Part shown: positions 8,449-16,849 of the stretch, piece after piece | Layout: each line of letters opens with the position of its first letter | Position numbering within the stretch: the first letter of the stretch is position 1 | Assembly (NCBI GenBank): GCA_018432235.1 | Contig: JAHDLO010000015.1 | Location: 62,001 to 126,000, forward strand | Direction of reading: 5' to 3' | DNA length: 64,000 nt | Origin: Clostridiaceae bacterium | GTDB lineage: Bacteria; Bacillota; Clostridia; Peptostreptococcales; Natronincolaceae | Made by a program: the position numbers and the translations under genes | The notes under the pieces: model-generated | The model's database searches: none | What the model was told of the DNA's origin: nothing | The model's input: the letters and a program-made list of their open reading frames with translations, nothing else

Positions 8449-9633
8449 TTGTCCACCGGTAAATTAATTGAATTAAATAAGCAAAGGTTTAGTTTGCTAG
8501 AAGATTGCTTTGACATTAAGAAGCTTAGCTTGAAATCTATAATCAATCAGATGACCTCAGGAATCATTTATGTGGATGCTTTAGATAATCCTCAATTTGC
8601 ACTAGCTTGGGATTATGGACATCGGATTTTTATACTAGGGGATGTCGCAGGAGATGCGTTGATCATTTCTGCAAAAGAAATCATTTTTAATAGATTTTTT
8701 AATAGTGAAAAAAGTGGTGCTGATATTTTAGATTTTGAAATTTATTGCCCATCTGATGCTGCCAGAAATAATATAATGAAGATTTTTGAGCATCATCCTG
8801 TAATGCTAAATCTGCGGAGATACTACACCTTGGATATATCAACTGTTTGCTTGGAGGAAAATGATTCTGAATTTATGAAGCAGTATGGTTGCAGCGTTTA
8901 CAACATAGACGAAGCGCTTTTATCCCAGTCGGAGCTTACTAATATAGAAGATATAAGAAATTGGATTAAAGAAAATTGGATTTCAACGGAAGCCTTTTTA
9001 TCTAAAGGCTTAGGAAAGTGCATCGTAAAGGATAAAACTATAGCAAGCTGGTCATTGCTGGACTACAGGGTTAAGGATACATGTGAAATGGGTATAGAAA
9101 CCGATGGTGATTTCAGAAAGCAAGGCTTAGGGGAGTTTCTGGTCCGGGAGGTTCTAAAGGCCTGTCGAGAAATGAGAATAACAAAGGTTTCATGGGATTG
9201 TAGGGAAGATAATATTGCTTCCATAGGGTTAGCAGAAAAAGTAGGGTTCGTTCTACAACATAAATATGACTGTTACCATGGTTGGTTTCATCCCATCGAC
9301 AATTTTTTGATCAACGGCTATTATTACCTATACACTAATGAAGATTATTCTAAAAGCAGGCAAAGCTATGAACGTGGCTTCGCAATGTCTGAAGAGAGGC
9401 CCGCTATTGCTAAGACATCGTATCTTCTTAAGAAGGAGAGCTCAAAAAAGTGGTTTTATTATGATATGGGCTGCTGCGAGGCGTTGTTAAATGAGGGAGA
9501 TAAAGCTATCAGTTATATTGAACAGGCAATTGTCTTAGGGTGGACTGACATAGATATGTTAAAAAATGATGAGCGGCTCAACAGCTTACATACAGATCAG
9601 AGATGGCTGGATATAATGAATAATGCAAAATAG
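8449..9633 (+). CDS. GNAT family acetyltransferase with C-terminal TPR-like region
   Basis: About 394 residues with two parts. The N-terminal two thirds resemble the GNAT_acetyltran (ZmaR-like) family: a domain lacking a full acetyl-CoA site, then a GNAT fold with the acetyl-CoA loop DFRKQGLGEF and the late motif NIASIGLAEKVGF. The last 100 residues hold helices spaced like a TPR repeat (YDMGCCEALLNEGDKAISYIEQAI), as seen in some peptide- and spore-related GNATs. The substrate is unknown. The TTG start at 8449 is chosen because GGAGGG lies 7 bases upstream; the in-frame ATG at 8434 overlaps that site. It stands alone. Confidence 0.78.
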   Translation: MSTGKLIELNKQRFSLLEDCFDIKKLSLKSIINQMTSGIIYVDALDNPQFALAWDYGHRIFILGDVAGDALIISAKEIIFNRFFNSEKSGADILDFEIYCPSDAARNNIMKIFEHHPVMLNLRRYYTLDISTVCLEENDSEFMKQYGCSVYNIDEALLSQSELTNIEDIRNWIKENWISTEAFLSKGLGKCIVKDKTIASWSLLDYRVKDTCEMGIETDGDFRKQGLGEFLVREVLKACREMRITKVSWDCREDNIASIGLAEKVGFVLQHKYDCYHGWFHPIDNFLINGYYYLYTNEDYSKSRQSYERGFAMSEERPAIAKTSYLLKKESSKKWFYYDMGCCEALLNEGDKAISYIEQAIVLGWTDIDMLKNDERLNSLHTDQRWLDIMNNAK

Positions 9634-9786
9634 CATTAAAGGAAACCTATGGTATTTATGTGAATTGGTTCTAATGGGTAAAATTTTTAAAACTAATCTC
9701 GGCATTGTTTTATACCTTATATTCCCATATACTTAACTTGTAAGCGAAGGGCCTTCCTTAACATGAATTTGAAAGAGGTGCATATA

Positions 9787-10827
9787 ATGAAGCCAATGCA
9801 AAGGGAATTGACGGCGTGGGCTATTACTCAAATACAGGAGAAGTATCCCGAGGATGTGGCACTATTGATAGGGGTTTCAGGGCATTCCTTAGAAAATGAC
9901 TGCCACGGAGAGTGCTTTGATTATTTTGTCCCAGCCAATGACAATGGGAATAATCTGGCACAGACCTTTATCATCGATGGGGTAGGCCATGATCTGTATC
10001 CCCGATCATGGCAGCGTATAGAAAATATGGCGGATCTCAATGATGATTTCGCCTTTGGTTTAGCCGATGCCAAAATTCTGTATTGCCGCAGTGAGGCTGA
10101 TAGAAGGCATTTTATTGAGCTTAGAGAAAGGCTAATGACAAACCTTAAGGACAAGGATTTTATGTTCAAGAAGGCACTGGGAAAACTAGATACAGCTATG
10201 GAAATATACCGTACAATGATATTTGAAGCTTCACCTTATAAGGTTAAGATGGGGGCTGGCTTTATTGTTCACTACCTAGCCATAGCAGTGGCCTACATTA
10301 ATGGCACATATTTTAAGCAGCGGCTTGACCTAGAGACGGTGGAGTTGGCACAGATGAAGGAGATACCGGAGCATTTTATTAACTTATATGAAGAGATTGT
10401 TAAAGCCACCGCCAGTGAAGAATTAAAGACCCTCTGCTTTAATATCATAAGCACAGTTCGGGGATTTATCGCTGACCGAAGGCCATTGAAGGCTGAAGCG
10501 TTAAAGCAGCCTAATTATAAAGAGCTGGCAGCATGGTATGAAGAAATGTCATTGACCTGGCGCAGAATTTATTATCATTGTAATACTGGTGATTATCAGA
10601 GAGTCTTCCCTGATGCCCTTAGATTGCAGCACGAGCTGAACATTATCAAGGAGGAGTTTGGCCTAGTGGAAATGGATTTGCTGGGGTCCTTCGATATCAG
10701 GGATTTAAATGGCTTTAAGCAAAGGGCAGAGGAACTGGAAAACTACATTCTGTCTGAAATAGAGGGCCATGATGTTGCTATCAACAGATATGACACGCTG
10801 GAGCAATTTTTAGCGGAAAATAGATAG
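9787..10827 (+). CDS. Nucleotidyltransferase-like hypothetical protein
   Basis: A 346-residue protein I cannot name with certainty. The N-terminal 110 residues have a GVSGHS loop followed by alternating strands and acidic positions (FDYFVPAND, IIDGVGHDL), a pattern like the DNA polymerase beta-type nucleotidyltransferase fold, although the usual GSxxxGxxxxxSDxD catalytic layout is not clear. The remainder is largely helical (IYRTMIFEASPYKVKMGAG, LKTLCFNIIS). The ATG at 9787 has GAAAGAGGTG upstream and is preferred to 9763. The CD3324-family gene follows after 13 bp, so the two likely form an operon. Confidence 0.55.
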   Translation: MKPMQRELTAWAITQIQEKYPEDVALLIGVSGHSLENDCHGECFDYFVPANDNGNNLAQTFIIDGVGHDLYPRSWQRIENMADLNDDFAFGLADAKILYCRSEADRRHFIELRERLMTNLKDKDFMFKKALGKLDTAMEIYRTMIFEASPYKVKMGAGFIVHYLAIAVAYINGTYFKQRLDLETVELAQMKEIPEHFINLYEEIVKATASEELKTLCFNIISTVRGFIADRRPLKAEALKQPNYKELAAWYEEMSLTWRRIYYHCNTGDYQRVFPDALRLQHELNIIKEEFGLVEMDLLGSFDIRDLNGFKQRAEELENYILSEIEGHDVAINRYDTLEQFLAENR

Positions 10828-10840
10828 TGAGGTGCATTTA

Positions 10841-11098
10841 ATGAAATATCGAAATGCATCAGATATTCTACCGGATGAGCTGCTAAAGGAAATACAGAAA
10901 TATGCCGCAGGGGAAACCCTATATATTCCCAACAATATAGAAAGGAAGAAATGGGGGCAGGACACCGGGGCAAGGATGTTTTACAAGGAGCGCAATGAAG
11001 AAATCAGATATCGATTCTTCAATAAAGAAAGCATTGAGGCACTGGCGGAGGAATACGCCCTTTCTCCAGAAACCGTGAGGAAGATTGTATACAAATAG
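10841..11098 (+). CDS. CD3324 family small HTH protein
   Basis: An 85-residue protein matching the CD3324 family of Clostridia: it begins MKYRNASDILPDELLKEIQKY, continues GETLYIPN, and ends with a helix-turn-helix-like segment (EALAEEYALSPETVRKIVYK). A DNA-binding role is inferred from that C-terminal pattern, which is similar to Mor/sigma region 4-type HTHs. The GTGAGGTG ribosome site supports the start at 10841. It sits directly behind the nucleotidyltransferase-like gene. Confidence 0.8.
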   Translation: MKYRNASDILPDELLKEIQKYAAGETLYIPNNIERKKWGQDTGARMFYKERNEEIRYRFFNKESIEALAEEYALSPETVRKIVYK

Positions 11099-11128
11099 AA
11101 GTATAGCTTTTCATGAAAAGGCCATAGA

Positions 11129-11180
11129 GAAAAAGCAAGGGTAATGTCTTTAAGCGTTTTTAGACATTGCTCTTTTTGTT
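11129..11180 (+). terminator. Terminator after the CD3324 family gene
   Basis: AATGTCT and AGACATT form the core stem, extended imperfectly by AAAAAGCAA and TGCTCTTTTT arms, and followed by a T-rich tail. Confidence 0.6.
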
Positions 11181-11277
11181 TTTGGCAGTATCTCTAAGGT
11201 TATTTATAGCAATAACAGGGCTTTTAATTTTTTATTCAAATAAAGCTATTATAAAAAATACTGTATACTTTTATAAA

Positions 11278-11333
11278 GTCAAGGGGACGCTTTGTTTGAC
11301 TTATTTACAAGTCAAACAAAGCGTCCCCTTGAC
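11278..11333. repeat. Perfect 25-bp inverted repeat (REP-like hairpin)
   Basis: A 25-base arm at 11278-11302 (GTCAAGGGGACGCTTTGTTT...) is mirrored perfectly at 11309-11333 around a 6-base loop. The element continues on the minus strand into TAGTGCCAAGAGG at 11337-11349, which supplies the fetB stop codon. A degenerate relative lies at 8391-8420. It sits between convergent genes and is followed by T-rich sequence on the minus strand, so it may end fetB transcription. Confidence 0.85.
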
Positions 11334-11344
11334 ACCTCTTGGCA

Positions 11345-12130
11345 CTATTCCGGTAAAACCAATTGGCTTTCTTCATTAAAAAAGGTCTTATATCCCAACT
11401 GCAGAAATAGTATGACGGTTAATGAAACACTTCCGAGAATACCCAGCATTATTGCTATTTGATACTTTATTGCAGTAACTGGAGAGGTTCCGGAAAGAAT
11501 TTGCCCTGTCATCATGCCGGGTAAGAATACGATACCCATGCCTACCATTGAATTTATCGTAGGCAGTATCGCAGAATCAAAAGCTTTGTCTACAATATCT
11601 TTAACGGCAGCCTTTGGGGTTGCACCCAGCATTAATGCTGATTCAACGAGATGTCTTTGTTGATATATATCATCCACGAGCTTTGTCACGCCTAAGGAGA
11701 TGCCTGTCATAGAATTACCAATAAGCATACCTGCTATAGGTATAAAGTATCTGTTATCGTACCAGGGTGTAATTTTAATTACCACAAGTAAGAAATAAAA
11801 AAGACTGGATAAGGTTCCGAATAACATAGCAATAGCAATAATTTTCTTTAGTGGAATTGAAAGCTTAGATTTTGTTCTTTTAAAAACAGTATAAATTGCA
11901 AATGCCTCCATCAAACCTATTACTACAATCGTATACAAGGGGTTACTATAGTTAAATAGATAAACCAGTATATAGCCTGTCAATATAAGCTGCAGCGTCA
12001 TTCTTACAGAAGAAATGATAATTTCTTTCTCTCTTGAAATACCTCTTGCCTTCACAATAAATAATAGTATAATAACAAAAATATATGCAGATATCATTTG
12101 CCATAATTCAAGATCTATTACGCCTTCCAT
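11345..12130 (-). CDS. fetB: FetB-type ABC permease (iron/metal export)
   Basis: A 261-residue membrane protein of the UPF0014/FetB (YbbM) family, with about six to seven hydrophobic segments. Family-typical stretches include SVRMTLQLILTGYIL near the N terminus, IPIAGMLIGNSMTGISLG in the middle, and LPTINSMVGMGIVFLPGMMTGQILSG. In E. coli FetAB exports iron and protects against oxidative stress; the substrate here is inferred. The start lies 1 bp after the fetA stop and its GGAGGG site lies within the end of fetA, indicating coupling. Confidence 0.92.
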   Translation of the reverse strand: MEGVIDLELWQMISAYIFVIILLFIVKARGISREKEIIISSVRMTLQLILTGYILVYLFNYSNPLYTIVVIGLMEAFAIYTVFKRTKSKLSIPLKKIIAIAMLFGTLSSLFYFLLVVIKITPWYDNRYFIPIAGMLIGNSMTGISLGVTKLVDDIYQQRHLVESALMLGATPKAAVKDIVDKAFDSAILPTINSMVGMGIVFLPGMMTGQILSGTSPVTAIKYQIAIMLGILGSVSLTVILFLQLGYKTFFNEESQLVLPE

Positions 12131-12131
12131 A

Positions 12132-12770
12132 CTATCCCTCCTCGTGATTTATTACGCTTCCGTTTTTTATTTCTATAATCTCATCTGAGAATTGATTAGC
12201 GATCTTTTTAGAATGTGTCACCATGATGAGGGTTTTGTTATTTTGCTTTGTATAATTAACTAAAGCATTAATTATCACAAGCTCTGTGTCTTCATCCAGC
12301 GCTGAAGAAGGCTCGTCTAACAATAATACCTCAGGCGCCATTAGTAGTACCCTGGCAAGGGCTAAGCGCTGTTTTTCTCCACCAGATAAATTGTGGGTGC
12401 CTTCATTCATATCTTTATTTAGCTGCACTAATTTTAACATGTTCATAAGCTGTTGGTCTGAAGCTAAGGGCTGTTCAGAGAATTTTAGTCCGATTAGCAA
12501 ATTATCCTTTATACTGCCTTCGAAAATAGGCGGAGCTTGTGGCAGCATTACAATATTTCTTCTTAATGCTATGGAGGGGATATCCTTTAAGGATTGGTCA
12601 TTATAAAAAATATCACCACTGTCAAAGGGGTTTAATTTATTTAGCAGCCTTAGCAAGGTTGTTTTTCCGCTGCCACTGGGTCCAACGATTGAGGTTACCT
12701 TATGCCGATGGATATGAAGCTTATCAATATCAAGAATATCTTTAAATTTCACATTGATGAATAAAAACAT
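12132..12770 (-). CDS. fetA: FetA-type ABC transporter ATPase
   Basis: The ATP-binding subunit partnering FetB, 212 residues. Visible motifs: Walker A GPSGSGKTT, Q-loop MLPQAPP, signature LSGGEKQR, Walker B VLLLDEPSSALD and the switch histidine in VTHS. It is short, as is usual for the FetA/YbbL family. The start is preceded by GGGAG, and a good promoter lies about 220 bp upstream, so the leader is long. Confidence 0.93.
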   Translation of the reverse strand: MFLFINVKFKDILDIDKLHIHRHKVTSIVGPSGSGKTTLLRLLNKLNPFDSGDIFYNDQSLKDIPSIALRRNIVMLPQAPPIFEGSIKDNLLIGLKFSEQPLASDQQLMNMLKLVQLNKDMNEGTHNLSGGEKQRLALARVLLMAPEVLLLDEPSSALDEDTELVIINALVNYTKQNNKTLIMVTHSKKIANQFSDEIIEIKNGSVINHEEG

Positions 12771-12971
12771 TAAATCAGCTCCCTTTCCCTTTCTTTGATT
12801 TCTTTAAAAAGCACATAGGCCTTCTTGCATGCTGTCCCTAAAAATACACAGGCGCATTGTTATTTTATAGTGCTTTCTATATTTCCAACAACATTTATTT
12901 CATCCTTTTCAAGCAGAGCCTTAGCTTCCAAGCAATGAAGAAGAGGGCACAAAACATTGTATAAAAACACG

Positions 12972-13018
12972 ATATCGAAATACGATATTATTATAGCATG
13001 ATATTTGAATTATATCAA
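12972..13018 (-). promoter_or_regulatory. fetAB promoter with adjacent inverted repeat
   Basis: On the minus strand TTGATA (13018-13013) is 17 bases from TATAAT (12995-12990). Just downstream, over the expected start point, lies an inverted repeat, ATATCG-N5-CGATAT (12972-12988), a likely operator of an unidentified regulator. The remaining leader of about 200 bases holds no feature I recognise. Confidence 0.65.
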
Positions 13019-13154
13019 GCTGTGCCATTTAGTATTAGCCAATTTTTTGATATTAGTATGAATCTTAGGGGAGGCTACTGTATGAGATCTAATGGCAAAA
13101 TCATATAAAGTACGCTGGAGTGCATGTAAATTTATAAAACTAATAAATATCTAC

Positions 13155-13202
13155 TTGATTACATAAATAACATATGTTACTATTAACATATGTTATTTAT
13201 GT
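13155..13202 (+). promoter_or_regulatory. Promoter and PadR operator (19-bp inverted repeat)
   Basis: TTGATT at 13155-13160 and TACTAT at 13178-13183 are 17 bases apart. A perfect 19-bp inverted repeat (ACATAAATAACATATGTTA, 4-base spacer, mirrored arm) covers 13161-13202, spanning the -10 box. Arms begin and end with ACAT/ATGT, the type of half-site PadR proteins recognise. Strong case for autorepression of the following padR gene. Confidence 0.85.
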
Positions 13203-13216
13203 AAGGAGAATGAAAA

Positions 13217-14194
13217 ATGTCAATCAACTATGCAATTTTGGGAATTTTAAGCTACAAATCCATGACGGGCTATGATTTAAAGAAGATTATCCAGGACTCG
13301 GCCTTTATGCCCTGGTCGGGTAACAACAATCAAATATACAAGGCGTTAACTGAGCTGTTAAATGAGGGACTGGTAACGAATGTCGTTCAGCATCAGGAAG
13401 GCTCCCCCACAAAAAAAATCTATAGCATAACAAATGAAGGACTAAAGGCTTTAAGGGAATGGGTTTTATCTCCAATAGAGGACAATGACATAAAGAAACC
13501 TTTTCTTTTACAGCTTGCATGGTCAAGCCAGCTAACCACAAGGGAATTAAATATGCTGCTTGACGGCTATGAGGAGCAGATCAAGCTTCAGCTATTGATG
13601 GAGAAAAATAAAAAACAGGAGACTGTTTTAGCCCCAAGAAGAACACCCTTAGAGGGAGTCGTATGGGATTTTATCAGCGATAGCTTTAGGCGGTCCTATG
13701 AGGTTGAGTTGGAATGGGTAAGGGAGCTTAGAGATGCAATTGTCGGAATTCCAAATGCAAATGATGCAAATGAAAATGCTGTAGATGCATCTGAAAAGCT
13801 TCAGGAAGATAAGCAAAATGAAATAATGAGGTATACCATAAAAAAACATAAGCAACTATGCTATGTGCATTACAATGACACTGGCTCAAAGCTTGAGTCG
13901 AAAGGTAATATTTTAGATATTATTACTGCATTAGCTGAAAACAATACACAGTTTGTGGCATTGGACTATGGGGCTCTATCTAAGAGTTTTGTAGAGCTTA
14001 GAGAAGGCTTATTTGAGACTATGCTGCAGAAGTTCTCTATGTATCATATTAAGTCCGCAATCATTATTGAGGAAGCAGATGGTGCTAGCAAGGAATTTAT
14101 AGCTTCAATTGCTGAAGGCAGTAATTTTGATGTGCTTAAGATCTTCAGAAGTATTAAAGAAGCTGAAGCATGGTTTTTAAGCTTAAAAAAATAA
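13217..14194 (+). CDS. PadR family regulator fused to a DUF4180 domain
   Basis: Residues about 1-180 form a PadR regulator: a winged helix (YAILGILSYKSMTGYDLKKI, IYKALTELLNEGLV, KKIYSITNEGLKALREW) followed by the helical PadR C-terminal arm. Residues about 210-325 match the DUF4180 family: an initial strand, then FVALDYGALSKSFVELREG, LQKFSMYHIKSAIII and a terminal SIKEAEAWF. DUF4180 proteins are usually free-standing and have no known role. The linker is Asn/Asp-rich (NANDANENAVDASEK). A perfect palindromic operator overlaps its promoter. The hydrolase gene follows 12 bp later and is probably a co-regulated target. Confidence 0.88.
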   Translation: MSINYAILGILSYKSMTGYDLKKIIQDSAFMPWSGNNNQIYKALTELLNEGLVTNVVQHQEGSPTKKIYSITNEGLKALREWVLSPIEDNDIKKPFLLQLAWSSQLTTRELNMLLDGYEEQIKLQLLMEKNKKQETVLAPRRTPLEGVVWDFISDSFRRSYEVELEWVRELRDAIVGIPNANDANENAVDASEKLQEDKQNEIMRYTIKKHKQLCYVHYNDTGSKLESKGNILDIITALAENNTQFVALDYGALSKSFVELREGLFETMLQKFSMYHIKSAIIIEEADGASKEFIASIAEGSNFDVLKIFRSIKEAEAWFLSLKK

Positions 14195-14206
14195 GGGGGA
14201 ATTAGG

Positions 14207-15049
14207 ATGAAGAAAATTAACAAAGCTTTTAAAACGCAGGAAGGCAGAGAAGCAGTTCTTAAATATTATGATATGCTGCTGGAAAATCTGACGATACCTT
14301 ATGAAAGGTTAAATATTAGCACTAGGCATGGCAATACTTTTTTATTAGCTGCCGGAGATGCTGACGCTCCACCTATGATTTTATTACATGGCAGCAGCAT
14401 GAATTCCTGTATGTGGATAAGCGATATCATAAAATATTGTAAAAGGTACAGGGTCTATGCCATAGATATGCCAGGGGAAGCAGGGCGAAGCGATGAAGGT
14501 CAGCTGCCTTTTACAACAACAGATTACGATGACTGGCTATATGATGTCTTTCAGCAGCTATCCATTAATAAGGCCGTTATCATTGGTGCTTCATTGGGTG
14601 GTTGGCTGTCGACTAAGTTTGCCATTCGTTATCCCGAGAAGGTAGATCAGTTAGTCTTATTGTGTCCAGCAGGTATAGGCGCACAAAACAAAAAATTCAT
14701 CTTCATTGCTTTATTCTATATGATGCTGGGGGAAAAGGGCATTAGAAAATTATTTAAAATGATCAATGGCAATGAAGATATACCTGAGATTATACTGAAT
14801 TATCAAAGGGTAATAACTCAAAGCTTTAATACCAGGAAGGAGGCAATTCCACCTTTTAGCGATGACCAGCTAAGACGGTTGACTATGCCTGTGTATGTTT
14901 ATGTTGGAGAAAATGATATATTGCTACGGTCATTAGAGACTGCAGAACGTGTGAAAAAGCTGGTGCCAAATGCAAAAGTAACTGTGCTGCCTGAGGTGGG
15001 CCATAGCCTTATCCATCTAACGGATTCGATACTAGAACAGTTAAGCTGA
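14207..15049 (+). CDS. Alpha/beta hydrolase
   Basis: A 280-residue alpha/beta-hydrolase-fold enzyme. The oxyanion region LLHGSSMNSCMW, the nucleophile elbow GASLGG (Ser), the acid in VGENDILL and the catalytic His in EVGHSL are all present, so it should be active. The substrate is unknown; the closest class is the esterase/carboxylesterase-like branch. No signal peptide, so cytoplasmic. It is translated from GGGGGAA behind the PadR-DUF4180 gene and likely shares its promoter and repression. Confidence 0.9.
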   Translation: MKKINKAFKTQEGREAVLKYYDMLLENLTIPYERLNISTRHGNTFLLAAGDADAPPMILLHGSSMNSCMWISDIIKYCKRYRVYAIDMPGEAGRSDEGQLPFTTTDYDDWLYDVFQQLSINKAVIIGASLGGWLSTKFAIRYPEKVDQLVLLCPAGIGAQNKKFIFIALFYMMLGEKGIRKLFKMINGNEDIPEIILNYQRVITQSFNTRKEAIPPFSDDQLRRLTMPVYVYVGENDILLRSLETAERVKKLVPNAKVTVLPEVGHSLIHLTDSILEQLS

Positions 15050-15063
15050 AAATCAATATGGTG

Positions 15064-15105
15064 AAGGGTATTGTTTCTTAAGGATAAGAGATAATACCCT
15101 TTTCT
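15064..15105 (+). terminator. Terminator after the hydrolase gene
   Basis: AAGGGTATT pairs with AATACCCTT around a 20-base loop, followed by TTCTC. The same stem sequence is reused in the terminator at 16776-16821. Confidence 0.75.
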
Positions 15106-15281
15106 CATTTCTCATGAGCTATCAGTGTGATATCCTCATAATTGGACGGCGTAGACAAACATGTCATATATATGTCGTGTTTATCTGATATAATATAAAA
15201 AGTGAGGTGTTGAAGATTTACTGCAGAGAAGTAGATTTTCTGTGTGCTTAAAAAAGATATTATTATGGCAGGTGAAGATAT

Positions 15282-16187
15282 ATGAAGCTTGAACGTTTGT
15301 TAGGTATACTCACAATCCTCCTCCAAAAGGAGCGGGTAACAGCACCGTATCTTGCAGAGAGATTCGAGGTTGCTCGGCGCACAATAGCTAGAGATATTGA
15401 TGCCTTATGCTTAGCTGGCATTCCTATTATAACCCATCAAGGCAGCGGTGGGGGGATTTCTATTGCAGAAGGCTTTAAGCTGGATAAAAGCCTTTTAACA
15501 GCAGATGAGCTTTCTGGCATTTTAGCAGCTCTAAAGGGCATTGGTAGTGTATCTGATAAGTCAAATATTGAGAATATCCTTGATAAGCTATCTGCCAATA
15601 AAAATTCGGTTGTGTCACTTCGTGAGCCGATAGTGATAGACCTTGCCTCCCATTACAAGGGGAGCTTAACAGAAAAAATCAAAATGATTAAAAGGGCTAT
15701 ATACGAGCATCGCTTGATAGCGTTTGACTACTATTATGAAAAAGGCGTTTGCCATCGTCGTATCGAGCCATATTTTATCGTATTTCAGTGGACATCATGG
15801 TATGTATTTGGCTACTGCTTAGATCGGGGGGATTGGCGCCTGTTCAAGCTGATGCGGCTTTGGAATTTAAGCCTCAGTGCAGAATCCTATGGACCTCGTG
15901 AAATCCCGCAAGAAAAGCAGCAATTAAATGCACATCTTACCGATGATAAAAAGCTAGTTGCTCTCTTTGAGCCATCAGCGGCCTATCAGCTTATTGAGAC
16001 ATATGGCCTTCATTGTTATACAGAAACGGAGGAAGGTCTACTACGGCTGGAAATTGGCTATACCAATAGGGACTATACCATAGCCTGGCTTTTGGGCTTT
16101 GGTGATAAAGTAAGAGTAATTGAGCCAACCGATATTGCAGAGGAAATAAAACGTATAGTGAAAAATATTTTAGCTGCCTATAGCTAA
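15282..16187 (+). CDS. YafY-type HTH regulator with WYL domain
   Basis: A 301-residue regulator: an N-terminal DeoR-like winged helix (LLGILTILLQKERVTAPYLAERFEVARRTIARDIDAL), then the GIPIITHQGSGGGISIAEGFKLD wing, a helical linker, a WYL ligand-sensing domain (about residues 130-215, FDYYYEKGVCHRRIEPYFIVFQWTSWYVFGYC, with RLFKLMRLWNL) and a WCX-like C-terminal extension. WYL domains often bind small ligands or nucleic acids. An extended -10 (TGATATAAT, 15186-15194) lies about 90 bp upstream. The flavin-binding gene downstream is a probable target. Confidence 0.92.
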   Translation: MKLERLLGILTILLQKERVTAPYLAERFEVARRTIARDIDALCLAGIPIITHQGSGGGISIAEGFKLDKSLLTADELSGILAALKGIGSVSDKSNIENILDKLSANKNSVVSLREPIVIDLASHYKGSLTEKIKMIKRAIYEHRLIAFDYYYEKGVCHRRIEPYFIVFQWTSWYVFGYCLDRGDWRLFKLMRLWNLSLSAESYGPREIPQEKQQLNAHLTDDKKLVALFEPSAAYQLIETYGLHCYTETEEGLLRLEIGYTNRDYTIAWLLGFGDKVRVIEPTDIAEEIKRIVKNILAAYS

Positions 16188-16307
16188 ACATGACAAGCTG
16201 TTGTCTTGTTGGCTATAGTATGATGGGGTAAGAAAGGAAGGAACCACAAGCAAAGTCCCATTAAGAGGGTGTATGGGAACATTAAATCTATTCTAGGGGG
16301 TAAAAAA

Positions 16308-16754
16308 ATGAGCAAGGAGATTATTGCGAAGGCGGGTATGCTTATAGGGAAAAACACAGCCCACGGGTCATTGGAAGGTCCGGAATCCTATTGTGTTTTA
16401 GCACTTATTGATGATAATGGCTATCCTACTGCTTCAACTATTACGGCATCCAAGTCAGAGGGCATTGATTGGGTCACCTTTTGTACGGGTATTGAAAGCA
16501 ATAAGGCAATGAGAATAGCAAGCTGTAACAGAGCCAGCGTATGCTTTAACAAGAATGGTCAATACAACATCACTTTAGTGGGAACAATTGAGATGATCAC
16601 AGACCCAGCAGTTAAGCAGGAAATGTGGTACGAGGGCTTGGAGAAGCATTTTAGCAGCCCAGAGGCCGAGGATTATTGTGTATTACGTTTTAAGTCAGAA
16701 CGGTACAATCTCTTTATAGATTGGCAAGCAGCTGTTGGTGTATTAGACAAATAG
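16308..16754 (+). CDS. Pyridoxamine 5'-phosphate oxidase family protein
   Basis: A 148-residue split-barrel flavin-binding protein of the PNPOx-like superfamily. Typical segments are CVLALIDDNGYPTASTI, WVTFCTGIESNKAMRI and RASVCFNKNG, near which FMN usually binds, and the final FKSERYNLFIDW. It is not a genuine PdxH; such small members act as flavin reductases or F420/FMN-dependent enzymes of unknown substrate. The ATG at 16308 follows AGGGGG. It pairs with the WYL regulator immediately upstream, a common arrangement in Clostridia. Confidence 0.86.
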   Translation: MSKEIIAKAGMLIGKNTAHGSLEGPESYCVLALIDDNGYPTASTITASKSEGIDWVTFCTGIESNKAMRIASCNRASVCFNKNGQYNITLVGTIEMITDPAVKQEMWYEGLEKHFSSPEAEDYCVLRFKSERYNLFIDWQAAVGVLDK

Positions 16755-16775
16755 AAGAGTGGAATTTGAAGCATG

Positions 16776-16821
16776 AAAAAAAGGGTATTATCCTTGTGTT
16801 AAGGCATAATACCCTTTTTTT
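16776..16821 (+). terminator. Terminator between convergent genes
   Basis: AAAAAAGGGTATTAT pairs with ATAATACCCTTTTTT around a short loop; A- and T-runs on both sides make it usable in both directions, serving this gene and the converging cstA. Confidence 0.9.
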
Positions 16822-16849
16822 ATTGCTTTAAATCTATACAGTCAAGATA

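Noticed and set aside
11167..11379. 70-codon frame over the REP hairpin
   Set aside because: It reads through the inverted repeat and overlaps fetB; no ribosome site.
12880..12975. Possible small minus-strand peptide (reading CPLLHCLEAKALLEKDEIN) in the fetAB leader
   Set aside because: The frame has no ribosome binding site and only a TTG start; it looks plausible as a residue pattern but could be chance or a remnant.
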